Assembly (NCBI GenBank): GCA_963815185.1
Contig: CAWFGC010000004.1
Location: forward strand, 186,001-250,000
DNA from: SHZL01 sp963815185
Lineage (GTDB): Bacteria; Pseudomonadota; Gammaproteobacteria; Xanthomonadales; SZUA-36
Reading direction: 5' to 3'
Length of the DNA: 64,000 nt
Position numbers and translations under genes: made by a program. Positions 1 to 9,010 of the stretch are shown in pieces. Below the pieces are notes generated by a model, which worked only from the letters and a program-made list of their open reading frames with translations, was not told where the DNA came from and searched no databases. How positions within the stretch are numbered: position 1 is the first letter of the stretch; each line of letters opens with the position of its first letter.

Positions 1-2
1 GC

Positions 3-704
3 CTCGAGCATATTGGCCAACTCTCGGACAGCGAGCGGGACGCAGTCATCGCCGGGCTTTCCCGGTTCACCGGGATGCCAGCGGATCTGATCGACCGTGA
101 ATCACTTGTGATCGCACCTCGACCGTATCGCGAAGGGTTACTTGCAGAATCCGGCGACGTGCTGGATATTTTCGATATGCGCCGGCTTCGTGATCGGCAG
201 TCCGGCGAGCCCGACGATGGTGCAGCGGTCCGCAGGCAACTGATCACGGCGTATCTGCGTGGCGATTTGGGCTATCGCAGTGATTTGCCCTACGTCGGCG
301 TTGAATCGATGGAGGAAGGATACGCACCCGGCGGAATCTATCCGCAATCCGTCAACGAGCGCTGGGATTATGCCACCGCCGAGGTGACGCCGGAAGAAAG
401 GGAAGCCGCCTTCCAGGCTGCGATGAAAAATGGCGGTGGCCCGCCGCAACTGGGCGCGCCATTGCCTTCCGCCGCCGAAGCGGTCGCGCTGGATCCGCGC
501 CTCGAAGTGCTGGTAGCGGCCGGCCGCTACGATTCGCTCAACAGTTGCGCCGCCAACGAGGAGACCGCAAGACATCTGGAGGGTGATTTGAAGAACGCCT
601 ACCACTTTGAATGCTACGACGGCGGCCATATGATGTATCGCGACGCCGACGCGCGGCAAAGCCTCGCGCGGGATGTCCGCAAGCTGGCTGCTTCGATCCA
701 ATGA
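3..704 (+). CDS. Serine carboxypeptidase (peptidase S10 family), C-terminal part
   Basis: The reading frame is open from the first bases of the window, so this is the C-terminal part of a longer protein (233 residues visible). The last 70 residues contain GRYDSLN, matching the region of the catalytic Asp of S10 serine carboxypeptidases, and GGHMMYRD, matching the region of the catalytic His. The Ser nucleophile would lie upstream of the window. Family members are secreted or periplasmic acid carboxypeptidases, and a signal peptide cannot be checked here. The stop TGA (702-704) overlaps an ATG at 701 that begins the next gene, so the two are probably translationally coupled. The substrate is unknown. 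The assignment rests on the two C-terminal motifs. Confidence 0.75.
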   Translation, partial: LEHIGQLSDSERDAVIAGLSRFTGMPADLIDRESLVIAPRPYREGLLAESGDVLDIFDMRRLRDRQSGEPDDGAAVRRQLITAYLRGDLGYRSDLPYVGVESMEEGYAPGGIYPQSVNERWDYATAEVTPEEREAAFQAAMKNGGGPPQLGAPLPSAAEAVALDPRLEVLVAAGRYDSLNSCAANEETARHLEGDLKNAYHFECYDGGHMMYRDADARQSLARDVRKLAASIQ

Positions 705-1459
705 CAAACAAGACCATGTCAGCGTAAATTGAAACAAATCTCAAACGGGGTGTTTTTACACTTGCCATCAATCGCCCCGACAAGATGAATGCCCTGAATG
801 CGGCCATGTACAGCGCGATGGCGGAAGCGTTGCGCAGCGTTGCAGCAGATCCCGATGTCAACGTGGTTGTGATCCGGGGAGGAGAGCATTTCACGGCGGG
901 CTATGACCTGGCGGATTTGCTGGACAACCCGCCGCAGGATGAATCATCACCGGTGTTGAGATTCATGTTTGCTTTATCTGAATGTCCGTTGCCGGTCATC
1001 GCTGCGGTTGACGGCATGGCTGTCGGCATCGGCGTAACCCTGTTACTGCATTGTGACTTTGTTTACGCAACACCGGAAGCCGGGTTCATGATGCCTTTCG
1101 TCAATCTGGGCTCCGTTCCGGAATTTGGCGCAACCCAGATTTTGCCGCTTCGCGCCGGTTACCTGAAAGCTGCGGAACTGTTGTTGTTCGCCGATAAATT
1201 CGATTCGGAAACTGCTTTGGAAGCGGGATTGATCACCGCAATTTGTGACCGTAATGAACTGGACAATGTTGTGCACGATTGTGCTCAGAAGCTGGCCTCC
1301 AAACCCCGCGCTTCGATTACCGGGACCAAGGCGCTGCTAAGGCGCGACACGGAGCCATTGTCAGACCGCATACGCGCTGAAGCCGCAATATTCCTGGAAG
1401 GAATCAATTCTCCGGAAGCGCAACGCATACTGAAGGCTTTTCTTATCCCTCATGCGTGA
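701..1459 (+). CDS. Crotonase-family protein (enoyl-CoA isomerase-like) with an in-frame TAA near its start
   Basis: This is a crotonase fold: an NRPDKMNALN strand, the oxyanion loop GGEHFTAGYDL and an AVGIGVTLL helix start. The usual hydratase Glu residues are absent. Instead it has FVNLGSVPEFG, the pattern of PaaG/ECI-type delta3-delta2-enoyl-CoA isomerases. Homology (IETNLKRGVFTLAINRP) begins before the first internal ATG at 785. The natural start is ATG 701, which overlaps the upstream stop, but codon 9 in that frame is TAA (725-727). Changing it to a sense codon such as AAA would restore a normal N-terminus. It is either a point mutation or a sequence error. If it is real, only a truncated product from 785 or a rare start near 728 could be made. 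The 3' end overlaps the convergent TetR gene by 17 bases. Confidence 0.75.
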
Positions 1460-2027
1460 TCAATTTCATGATTTCTTCGGCGAGATCCTCGATGTTCGAT
1501 GCGCCGCCCATGCCGTTCCACGAATCGGACCAGGCAAACGCCCCATGCAACACGCGGCGTGCGATTTCGGGTTTCGATCGAATGATGCCCCTGGCGTGAC
1601 ATTCGGTCAGTACGTCTGACCAGATTTTCTCGTATACACGCTGGTGTTGAATGAGCTGCGTTCTGCGTTGTTTTTGCAGGCAACGCCACTCTTTGATGAC
1701 GATCGCGCCGGTGTCATTCAGGAATGAATCCAGTTCCACCACGATCAGTGATCGCAGTTTGTCCTGCGGGTCGTCGGATGCCTGCAGGGTCGCGAGCGCT
1801 CTTTTTTCACCGGATTCGATGATGGCGCTCATCGTTTCATAGAGGATGTCTTCCTTGCCTTTGAAATAATAGGCAATGCTGCCCAATTTGATGCCGGTGG
1901 CGCTGGCGATATTGCGCATGGTGGTACGTTCATAGCCGTGCTTCGCGAACAGATTGGCGGCTTCTTTCAGAAGACGATCTCTGACATTTCTGGAGGAACT
2001 TTGAACTTTCTCTGTGCTTGCAACCAT
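1443..2027 (-). CDS. TetR-family transcriptional regulator
   Basis: An N-terminal helix-turn-helix is visible: LLKEAANLFAKHGY, then TTMRNIASATGIKLGSIAYYF, then KGKEDIL, which is the classical TetR DNA-binding domain at about residues 15-60. The rest is a helical ligand-binding domain of about 130 residues. I start at the ATG giving MVASTEK; an alternative ATG lies 24 bases upstream at 2051, and neither has a clear ribosome-binding site. It is divergent from the MeaB-mutase cluster, with a small palindrome between them (2097-2110), so it may control that cluster and itself. The ligand is unknown; acyl-CoA thioesters are common ligands of such regulators in fatty-acid and terpene clusters. Confidence 0.9.
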   Translation of the reverse strand: MVASTEKVQSSSRNVRDRLLKEAANLFAKHGYERTTMRNIASATGIKLGSIAYYFKGKEDILYETMSAIIESGEKRALATLQASDDPQDKLRSLIVVELDSFLNDTGAIVIKEWRCLQKQRRTQLIQHQRVYEKIWSDVLTECHARGIIRSKPEIARRVLHGAFAWSDSWNGMGGASNIEDLAEEIMKLITHEG

Positions 2028-2096
2028 GCTAAAGACTCTGATCCCATTCATTTGTTCATTGAAACGGCAGATGATATTGACAACCTGACGCGTGTA

Positions 2097-2110
2097 AGGT
2101 AAGTTTACCT
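2097..2110. promoter_or_regulatory. Palindromic candidate operator between TetR and meaB
   Basis: AGGTAA-GT-TTACCT is a perfect 6-bp inverted repeat in the divergent intergenic region. It follows a TTGACA hexamer at 2077-2082 and so would overlap the -10 position of a + strand promoter. Its position suits autoregulation by the adjacent TetR protein. Binding is inferred only from position and symmetry. Confidence 0.4.
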
Positions 2111-2219
2111 GACGGACGTACGATAGTCCTCTTTACTATAGAATATTTTTTCCGCGGTGGCTACCGGGAACGTCAGAGCAAATTCGGGCAGATGTGATTT
2201 GTTGGTTTGAGCAGGCTAA

Positions 2220-3238
2220 ATGACACAAGTACAGGGCAAGGTGCAAATTGAATCCTGTGAGCAGTCTTTGCAAGACAGGGCGCAGCAGGTTCTGGCTGGA
2301 AACGTCAGGCTTGCCTCGAGGCTCATTACCGAAGCGCAAAGCGGCACTGATACCGCAAGGAACGTGTTGCGGTACCTTTATCCGCATTGCGGCCGCGCAC
2401 AGCTAATTGGTGTTACCGGGCCGCCGGGCAGCGGCAAGAGCACGCTGGTGTCGGCGCTGATTACCGAATTGCGTCACAGAGACTTGACCGTCGGGGTCAT
2501 TGCAGTGGATCCATCCAGCCCGTTCAGTGGCGGTGCTGTTTTGGGCGACCGGGCCCGCATGGAGGGATTTTCCCGGGACAGTGAGGTGTTCATCCGTTCT
2601 CTGGCTTCCAGGGGAGCAAACGGCGGCTTGTGTGCAGTGGCCAACGATGCGGTAGATGTTCTGGATGCCATGGGCAAGGATGTCATATTGATAGAAACGG
2701 TCGGGGTAGGGCAAAGCGAGGTGGAAATTGCCAAAATCGCCAATACGGTGATTTTGACCCTGGTGCCCGGTTATGGAGACGCACTGCAGGCAATGAAAGC
2801 CGGCGTGATGGAAATAGCCGACATCCTGGTCGTGAACAAGGCTGATGGTCCGGATGCTGACAGTGCAGTCAGTGAATTGAGGTCGATGGATTATTATCAG
2901 GCGGTGCCCAGGGGCGATGAAATGTGGCGGGTACCCGTCCTGAAAACCATCGCCAGAACGGGTGAGGGCGTCGATGACCTGGTCGGCGAGGTATTTCGGC
3001 AGATTGAATTTGCTGATCAAAACGGGATGGAAAGAGGCCCGTCAGAAGGGACGCCGCACGCGCCAATTCGTCGAAGTACTGACGTCCAGGATTCGCCAGG
3101 ACTTCACCGATTCCATGAGTCAAGGATGACCGGGTCATGGCCTTGATTGATAAAATTGAATCGATGGAAATCGACCCCTATACGGCCTCTGCCGAGATAC
3201 TGGAGAAATTCAGGGCTGCGTACGACCAAACGAAATGA
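2220..3238 (+). CDS. meaB: MeaB/ArgK-type G-protein chaperone of a B12-dependent acyl-CoA mutase (two apparent frameshifts)
   Basis: This is a P-loop GTPase of the MeaB/ArgK (MMAA) family, which gates cofactor loading and protects adenosylcobalamin-dependent acyl-CoA mutases. Visible motifs are the P-loop GVTGPPGSGKST (residues 64-75), AVDPSSPFSGGA, ETVGVGQSE (159-167) and NKAD (206-209) for guanine recognition. The long frame runs to about 3025. The C-terminal dimerisation arm then continues in a second frame (WKEARQKGRR...TDSMSQ) and a third (MALIDKIES...AYDQTK, stop 3236-3238). Removing one G near 3025 and one G near 3125 gives a single normal-length protein of about 339 residues. It lies 9 bases before the mutase large subunit, which confirms its role. 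Both shifts sit in G runs and may be sequence errors. Confidence 0.9.
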
Positions 3239-3247
3239 GGTTTCTCA

Positions 3248-4918
3248 ATGAATGATTCAAATCACAGTGCAAAGTTCGATCAGGTGCTCGAGGCCTGGGA
3301 TAAGGGCCGGGAGCGTTACAAAGACAAATTGCGTCCCGCTAAATCCCTTTCGGGGATCCCGCTGAAAACGGTTTATAACAAAGACGATGTAAAGGATTCC
3401 GATCTCGATCAGATGCCCGGCGTCTATCCGTTCACCCGTGGTTTGTATCCCGATGGCTATGCATTGACTCCCTGGATGCAGCAAATGGTGTTCGGTTACG
3501 GCACCATCGAGGAGACCCGCAAGAAAATGGAACGCCTCGTGGCCGAAGGCATGGAGGGCTATTTCGGTCATAACGTCTTCAATGTCGTCTACGACGTTCC
3601 GTGCATGTACGGGATCGACGCCGATCATCCGGAAGCCGAGGGCAATGTGGGTCAGTGCGGTGTGCACATGAGTACCGGCGACGATTACGATGAGCTGGTC
3701 CGTGATTGGGAATTGGAAAAATCGAATATCTCGATGATCACGGGTGATAACTGTCTGCCGGCTTTGGCCTTGCTGGTTGCGGCTGCCGAACGCCGCGGCA
3801 AGGACGCCGCTTCGTTGCGGGGCAATTCCATGAACTGGTATCCCCGTATTGCGGTGCAGGATGTGCCCTCTTGGGAACCCAAGTGGGGCTACGCACTGGC
3901 GGTTGACTTGATCAAGTGGGCTACCGAGCACGCTCCCGCCTGGAATACCACCAATATCTTCATGTACGGCTTGTCTGAAGCGGGCGCCACGCCGGTGCAG
4001 GAACTGGCCTACGGTCTTTCCTGGGGCAAGTCCATTATCGATGCCGGCATTGAGGCAGGGCTCGATCCGGATGCCTTTGTCGGACGGCTGGGATTCCAGA
4101 TCGGTTGCACCCAGAACCTGTTCGAAGAGGTGGCCAAGTTCCGCGCGCATCGGCGCATGTGGGCGAAATTATGTAAAGATGCAGGCTGCAAGAAATCCTC
4201 CAGCATGCATGCCCGTGTCCACGTGCACACCAATGGCTACGTGCTGACCCAGCAGCAGGTATTGAACAACAACGCCCGCATTACCTTGCAGGCGCTGGCG
4301 GCGGTACTGGGTGGGGTCCAGTCCATTCACACCTGCTCATACGATGAAGCCACCAGCATCCCGACCGAAGAGTCTCACCGTGTGGCCCTGCGCACGCAGC
4401 AGATCCTGATGTGGGAGTCCGGTGTGCGCAACGTGGCGGATCCCCTGGCCGGCTCCTATTTCGTGGAAAACCTGACGGACGAAATGGAAGCGAAGGCCTG
4501 GGAGATCTTCAACGGGATCGAAGCCAAGGGCGGCTACCGCAAGGGTCTTGAATCCGGTGAAATCAAACGCGCGATTGACAACTCGTCTTACGAAATCAAG
4601 CAGAACATCAACTCGGGCAGGCAAGTGGTCGTCGGCCTCAACAAGTTTCAATCCGAAAGCCTGGACCAGGTCGAGCCATTCCGGGTTGACATGGCCATCG
4701 AGGAGAAAGCCAAGAACCGCCTGAAAGCGTACAAAGCCCGGCGGGATCAGGCGGCGGTCGACACAGCACTGGAGAACGTGGCAACGGCCTGCCAGGCGTT
4801 GAAAGACGGAACCGGCAGCCTGATGCCGGCGCTGATCGACGCCGCGCGGGCAGGCGCGACCAACGGCGAAATGATGGTGCCAATGCGCGAAGCGTTTGGT
4901 TGGTTCGTCGCCGAGTGA
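3248..4918 (+). CDS. B12-dependent acyl-CoA mutase, large (catalytic) subunit
   Basis: The protein has 556 residues and matches the separate large subunits of isobutyryl-CoA or 2-hydroxyisobutyryl-CoA mutases rather than the fused 700-aa methylmalonyl-CoA mutase. Recognisable segments are YPFTRGLYPDGYALTPW, the barrel strand around GLSEAGATPVQELAY, and RITLQALAAVLGGVQSIHTCSYDEA. By eye alignment, Tyr89 of P. shermanii methylmalonyl-CoA mutase corresponds to Val81, and Arg207 to Gln204. A Gln at this place occurs in IcmA and HcmA, which act on non-carboxylated branched acyl-CoAs. The substrate is therefore probably not methylmalonyl-CoA. The start ATG has GAGG seven bases upstream. It is cotranscribed with MeaB and the small subunit. 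Confidence 0.9.
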   Translation: MNDSNHSAKFDQVLEAWDKGRERYKDKLRPAKSLSGIPLKTVYNKDDVKDSDLDQMPGVYPFTRGLYPDGYALTPWMQQMVFGYGTIEETRKKMERLVAEGMEGYFGHNVFNVVYDVPCMYGIDADHPEAEGNVGQCGVHMSTGDDYDELVRDWELEKSNISMITGDNCLPALALLVAAAERRGKDAASLRGNSMNWYPRIAVQDVPSWEPKWGYALAVDLIKWATEHAPAWNTTNIFMYGLSEAGATPVQELAYGLSWGKSIIDAGIEAGLDPDAFVGRLGFQIGCTQNLFEEVAKFRAHRRMWAKLCKDAGCKKSSSMHARVHVHTNGYVLTQQQVLNNNARITLQALAAVLGGVQSIHTCSYDEATSIPTEESHRVALRTQQILMWESGVRNVADPLAGSYFVENLTDEMEAKAWEIFNGIEAKGGYRKGLESGEIKRAIDNSSYEIKQNINSGRQVVVGLNKFQSESLDQVEPFRVDMAIEEKAKNRLKAYKARRDQAAVDTALENVATACQALKDGTGSLMPALIDAARAGATNGEMMVPMREAFGWFVAE

Positions 4919-4986
4919 AACGCTCTCGTTACAGAAAAACTAACGCCCGTTTCCAATGAAACAATCACTTGAAGCAGGTATTCGAT

Positions 4987-5394
4987 ATGTCTGATAAAAC
5001 CATCAAGGTCCTTTTGGCCAAAAAGAAAATTGATGTACACGGCCGCGGTTCAAAGCTGATTGCCCGCGAACTGCGCGATGCGGGTATGGAGGTGGTTTAT
5101 TTCCGCTTTGGTACCGTCGATGACATTGTCAACGCCGCCGTGCAGGAAGATGTCGATGTGGTGGCCGTGAGCATCATGACCAGCGGCCAGCTACACATCG
5201 CTGAACACCTCATCCCAAAACTGAAGGCCGCGGGCATGAACGACGTGCTGGTGATCTTCGGCGGCACCATTCCACCGGTTGATTTCGGGCCGCTGGAAAA
5301 GCTGGGCGTGCACCGCACATTCCCCGCCGGCTTGCCCGGTGGTGTCGCCGCCGACTACATCAGGGAAAACGTCGGCAAACTGAGTTTGAATTGA
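4987..5394 (+). CDS. B12-dependent acyl-CoA mutase, small (cobalamin-binding) subunit
   Basis: The 135-residue Rossmann-like B12-binding protein has the base-off/His-on signature Asp16-x-His18-x-x-Gly21 (IDVHGRG), a VSIMTSGQL strand and VIFGGTIPP for the nucleotide tail. His18 would be the lower axial cobalt ligand. Size and partner match the IcmB/HcmB type. I chose ATG 4987 because AGGT lies just upstream; an in-frame TTG at 4969 is less likely. It follows the large subunit by 68 bases and completes a MeaB-large-small mutase module that would carry out a 1,2-carbon-skeleton rearrangement of a branched acyl-CoA. Confidence 0.93.
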   Translation: MSDKTIKVLLAKKKIDVHGRGSKLIARELRDAGMEVVYFRFGTVDDIVNAAVQEDVDVVAVSIMTSGQLHIAEHLIPKLKAAGMNDVLVIFGGTIPPVDFGPLEKLGVHRTFPAGLPGGVAADYIRENVGKLSLN

Positions 5395-5442
5395 ACAATC
5401 CCGCGCCCGCGTTTTGAGGGCGTTTCGTGATAGAGGCCGGAT

Positions 5443-6241
5443 GTGAGCTACGAAACGATTTTGTTGGAAAAGAATGATTTTACCGCGACGATCACCTTCA
5501 ATCGCCCGAAGGTGTTCAATGCCTACAGCGAGCAAATGTCGCAGGAACTCAAAGCGGCTGTTGCAGAAGTCGCCAGCGGACCAGGCGGTTCGGGTTCTGT
5601 TTTTGAAGGGTGCCGGTGACAACTTTCTGGCTGGCGCCGATATCAACATGTTGAACAAATGGTCGGATATCGCCAAAACCCAGGGAGCACCCGAGGTCAA
5701 GCGTATTCTGGACCATCACTTCAGCCCCACTTCGCTGGAAGATCTGGCCATCCCGGTTATTGCGCTGGTTGACGGCATGGCCTGGGGCATGGGCAGTGAG
5801 ATCGCAATCGCTGCCGATATCCGCATCTGCACCAGCCGGGCTTCCTTCGCGCAACCGGAAATCAACCTGGGCATCATCACCGGTGGCGGCGCAAGCCAGC
5901 GGCTGCCGCGCATCGTGGGCCAGGCCAAGGCGATGGAAATGATCCTGACCGGCAAGCCGATCAATGCACAGGATGCGGACAAATGGGGCTTGGTGAACCA
6001 GGTGGTCGAGCCCGAAGAACTGGAGGCTGCAGGCATGAAAATGGCGAAAGCCATCGCCGCCAAGAGCCCCTTGATGGTCAAGTGGGCCAAGGAGTGCGTT
6101 CACCTGGTGCGCGATCACGATTTGCTCTCCGGCATTGAAAAAGAACTGACCCGCTTTTCGCAAGCATTTGCCACCGAAGATGCCACCGAAGGAACCCGGG
6201 CATTTCTGGAGAAACGCAGAGCCAATTTTACCGGTAAGTAA
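5443..6241 (+). CDS. Enoyl-CoA hydratase (canonical crotonase), one apparent frameshift
   Basis: The protein starts at GTG 5443 with VSYETILLEKNDF and ITFNRPKVFNAYSEQ. The frame breaks at about 5579 in AGCGGACC. Deleting one G restores VASDQAVRVLFLKG and the rest of the protein to FTGK. Both catalytic Glu positions are kept, in GMGSEIAIAAD and AQPEINLGIITGGGASQRLP, so it should be an active hydratase adding water to a 2-enoyl-CoA. The N-terminus resembles that of the crotonase at 9011 (MSYETVLVEKKENY), which suggests an old duplication. It belongs to the mutase operon. Confidence 0.85.
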
Positions 6242-6295
6242 TTTTCACAAGGCGCGCCGACAAGCGGCCTGATCACTCAAATTTGGGAAAAGGAC

Positions 6296-7060
6296 ATGGG
6301 ACTCGAAATATTCAGTCTGGAAGGAAAAGTAGCCGTCGTGACCGGCGCCAGCCGTGGGTTTGGCGCAGCGATTGCGATCGGCCTGGCCGAGGCCGGCGCG
6401 GACGTGGTGCTGGCTGCACGTACGGAATCGGCACTGCAGGAAGTGGCCGCAAAAATTGAGGGCCTGGGCCGCAAAGCCCTGGTCGCGCCCACCGACATGT
6501 TGAACAAAGCCGCAATAGAAAAACTGGCTGATAAGGCCATCGAGGTGTTCGGAAAAATTGACATTCTGGTCAATAACGCCGGGCTGGGCGACAACATTCC
6601 CTTGCTGCAAATGCCAGAAGAGGAGTGGGACAGGATACTGGACGTCAATCTCAAAGGGTATTTTTTGGCCACCCAGGCGGTCGGCAAATACATGTTCAAA
6701 GCCAAGGCCGGGCGCATCATCAATATTTCATCCGCGATGGGTGAGCAACCGCTGCCTTACCTGACCCATTATGCGGCTTCCAAGGGCGGCATCAATGCGA
6801 TGACCAAATGCCTGGCGCAGGAATGGGCCAGGCGCGGGATCACCGTGAACGCGATTGCGCCTTCCTATTTCGAAACGGACATGACGGAAAATGCACGTGA
6901 AAATGAGCAGGCCAACGCGGCGATCATGTCCAAGACACCCCTAGCCCGTTACGGCAAGGTGGAAGAATTGATCGGCTTGGTCATTTACCTGGCCGGCGAC
7001 AACTCGAGCTACATGACCGGTGCCGTGATTCCGCTGGATGGCGGCTGGTCGGCGGGTTGA
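6296..7060 (+). CDS. Short-chain dehydrogenase/reductase (FabG-like)
   Basis: The 254-residue classical SDR has the cofactor motif TGASRGFG, NNAG, an active-site Ser (INISSAMGE) and YAASK, and ends in the usual DGGWSAG tail. The basic residue after the second Gly (ASRGFG, then AARTES) hints at NADP(H). Its sequence is close to the SDR at 42187 (same length and DGGWSA tail). It probably oxidises a 3-hydroxyacyl-CoA or reduces a ketone in the pathway; the substrate cannot be told from sequence. AAGGA precedes the ATG. Confidence 0.9.
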   Translation: MGLEIFSLEGKVAVVTGASRGFGAAIAIGLAEAGADVVLAARTESALQEVAAKIEGLGRKALVAPTDMLNKAAIEKLADKAIEVFGKIDILVNNAGLGDNIPLLQMPEEEWDRILDVNLKGYFLATQAVGKYMFKAKAGRIINISSAMGEQPLPYLTHYAASKGGINAMTKCLAQEWARRGITVNAIAPSYFETDMTENARENEQANAAIMSKTPLARYGKVEELIGLVIYLAGDNSSYMTGAVIPLDGGWSAG

Positions 7061-7132
7061 TTGCGCACAAGATCTTGAATACGGCTGCAATCAAGGGCCG
7101 GCGTCAACAGGGTTAACCGCAGGAACAGAAAA

Positions 7133-8934
7133 ATGAGCAATGAAATCACACTCAAATCAAAACTCGGTCAGTTATCCGACATCTCGCAATTCATCAAACC
7201 CGGCAGCTTTGTCGCGATCGGCGGCGGCTGGAGCTGTAACAAGCCCATGGCCATCGTGCGCGAGATCATCCGGCAGAAAATCGATGGCCTGAAAGTGATG
7301 TCCATCACCGGTGGCTGGGAAATGGAATGGCTGTTGGGCGCCGGCATGGTCGACCATCTGGTCTTCAGTTTTTTGAGCCTGGAGTTTTTTGGCCTGCCCG
7401 CCAACTTCCGTCACGCCGCGGAAAAGAAAGACCATCAAACTGACCGAAATCGAGGGTTGTTCGATGATCAAGGGCCTGGAAGCCGCAAAATTTGGCCTGC
7501 CTTTTTCGGCCTTCCGTGGCCCCAAGGGTTCAGACATCATTGCCGAAGCGCCGGAGCTATACAAAACCGTCAATTGTCCGTTCACCGGCCAGGAACTCAC
7601 GGCCATCCAGGCGATTGTTCCGGATGTAGCGATCATTCACGCGCAACGGGCCGACACCGCCGGTAACGTGCAAATGATCGGCACCAGCGCTTCCGACCTC
7701 GATATGGCGATGGCAGCGAAACAGCGTGATCGTGACCGTCGAAGAGATCATCAGCGCAGACGATATCCGCAACGACAAGACGGCCACGACGCTGTTCCGC
7801 AACGATGTCGATATGGTCATTCACTGCCCAATGGGCGCCAGCCCGTGCAGTTCGGTCCCTTACTACTCTGCCCATTTGCTGCAAATGCAAAAGGATGTGG
7901 CAGGACTTCATCCCAAAACCGCGAAAGACTATATCCCGACGGTCATTGGCGCCAATGAAAAAGAATACTGGGCCAATGTCGGCGGCGCCGAAGCACAGGC
8001 CAAACTGAAGGCCTTTCCGGGTACGACCAGCGCCGTTGCGCTGCCATCGGCCCTGGATACAAAGCCCGCCCCCGACTTCACCATCGGCGATCAAATGGTA
8101 TCAGCCTTGTCCGCAACCATCGAAGATGAAGACACCATCATCCTGGGTTCCTTCACGCCGCTCGCTTACGCCGCCTATAACCTGGCCAAGTTGACCACCG
8201 CGCCGAATGCGTTCGTCGTGGGTTACAGCGGTGTCGATGCGCGTCCATTCGAAATGGGTTTCCATACATCGGAAGCGGCCTGCACCGGAAATTCGGCAGG
8301 TCTGTGGTCGATGACCGAGTGCATCGAAGCCCTGCATTTCCGCGGCACCGGTGACGTTGAAGCGGTTTCCAGCGCACAGATGGACGCCAACGGCGACATC
8401 AATATTTCCTGGTTGCCCATGCCTGTTCGCGATGCCGAAGGCAAACCCACCGGTGAGTGGAATACCCGTGGTTTGCGGCTGCCGGGCGGCGCGGGAGCGC
8501 CGGTTGTATTCGGTTTGCACCGCAAGTCCGTGGCCTACTTCCCCAATCATTCGAAAATGGTCTTCGTGCCAAAAGTGAATTACGTCACCGGCACCCGCGT
8601 CTACCTGAGCGATGAAGAACGCATCGAACAGGGTCTGAAACCCGGTCCGATCATCGTGGTGACCAACCTGTGCGTGATGGAAATGAGAGAGCGGGGCAAG
8701 TGGAAAGTGGTCTCTCTGCACAAAGGCGTTACCGCGCAGGACGTTATCGACAACACCGGTTTTGAAGTGCATATCGCAAAGGATTGTCCGCAAACCCCGG
8801 CGCCTACCCAACAGGAAGTGGATTTGATCAAACAGATCGATCCAACCGGCATTCACCTGCTCGATTTCATGAGTGGCAAAGAGCGTGCCGGCAAATTGCC
8901 CGCAATCCTGCAAGCGGAGTGGGACAGCATTTGA
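7133..8934 (+). CDS. Fused alpha-beta glutaconate CoA-transferase/IpdAB-like protein (two apparent frameshifts)
   Basis: Three consecutive frames join into one protein of about 600 residues if one base is removed near 7430 and one near 7723. The first half matches GctA/IpdA: KPGSFVAIGGGW, then PDVAIIHAQRADTAGNVQMIG and SVIVTVEEIISADDI. The second half matches GctB/IpdB: GSFTPLAYAAYNLAKLTTAPN, AQMDANGDIN, and LRLPGGAGAPVV. In CoA-transferases of this class the catalytic Glu sits in an E-S-G motif of the beta part; here the aligned motif reads YSG. IpdAB of steroid degraders also lacks that Glu and acts as a C-C ring hydrolase. A hydrolytic role is therefore possible but inferred. The natural alpha-beta fusion is unusual, since the subunits are usually separate. 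Confidence 0.8.
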
Positions 8935-9010
8935 ACCATGATGGGGCTGACCAGCACACCAATGAGGCCTGCTTTGTCTGTGAATAAAACTTTATTGAGG
9001 TTGTGAAATC

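Noticed and set aside
138..737. Long reading frame on the - strand opposite the carboxypeptidase
   Set aside because: It mirrors the coding frame of a recognisable S10 protein and has no domain of its own. Many similar antisense frames in the window were left out for the same reason.
2220..3238. Programmed +1 frameshifting in meaB and other genes
   Set aside because: The shift sites have no common slippery sequence and occur in many unrelated genes at arbitrary positions. Sequence error is simpler.
3248..4918. Methylmalonyl-CoA mutase
   Set aside because: It has a separate small subunit and Val/Gln in place of Tyr/Arg at the substrate carboxylate site.
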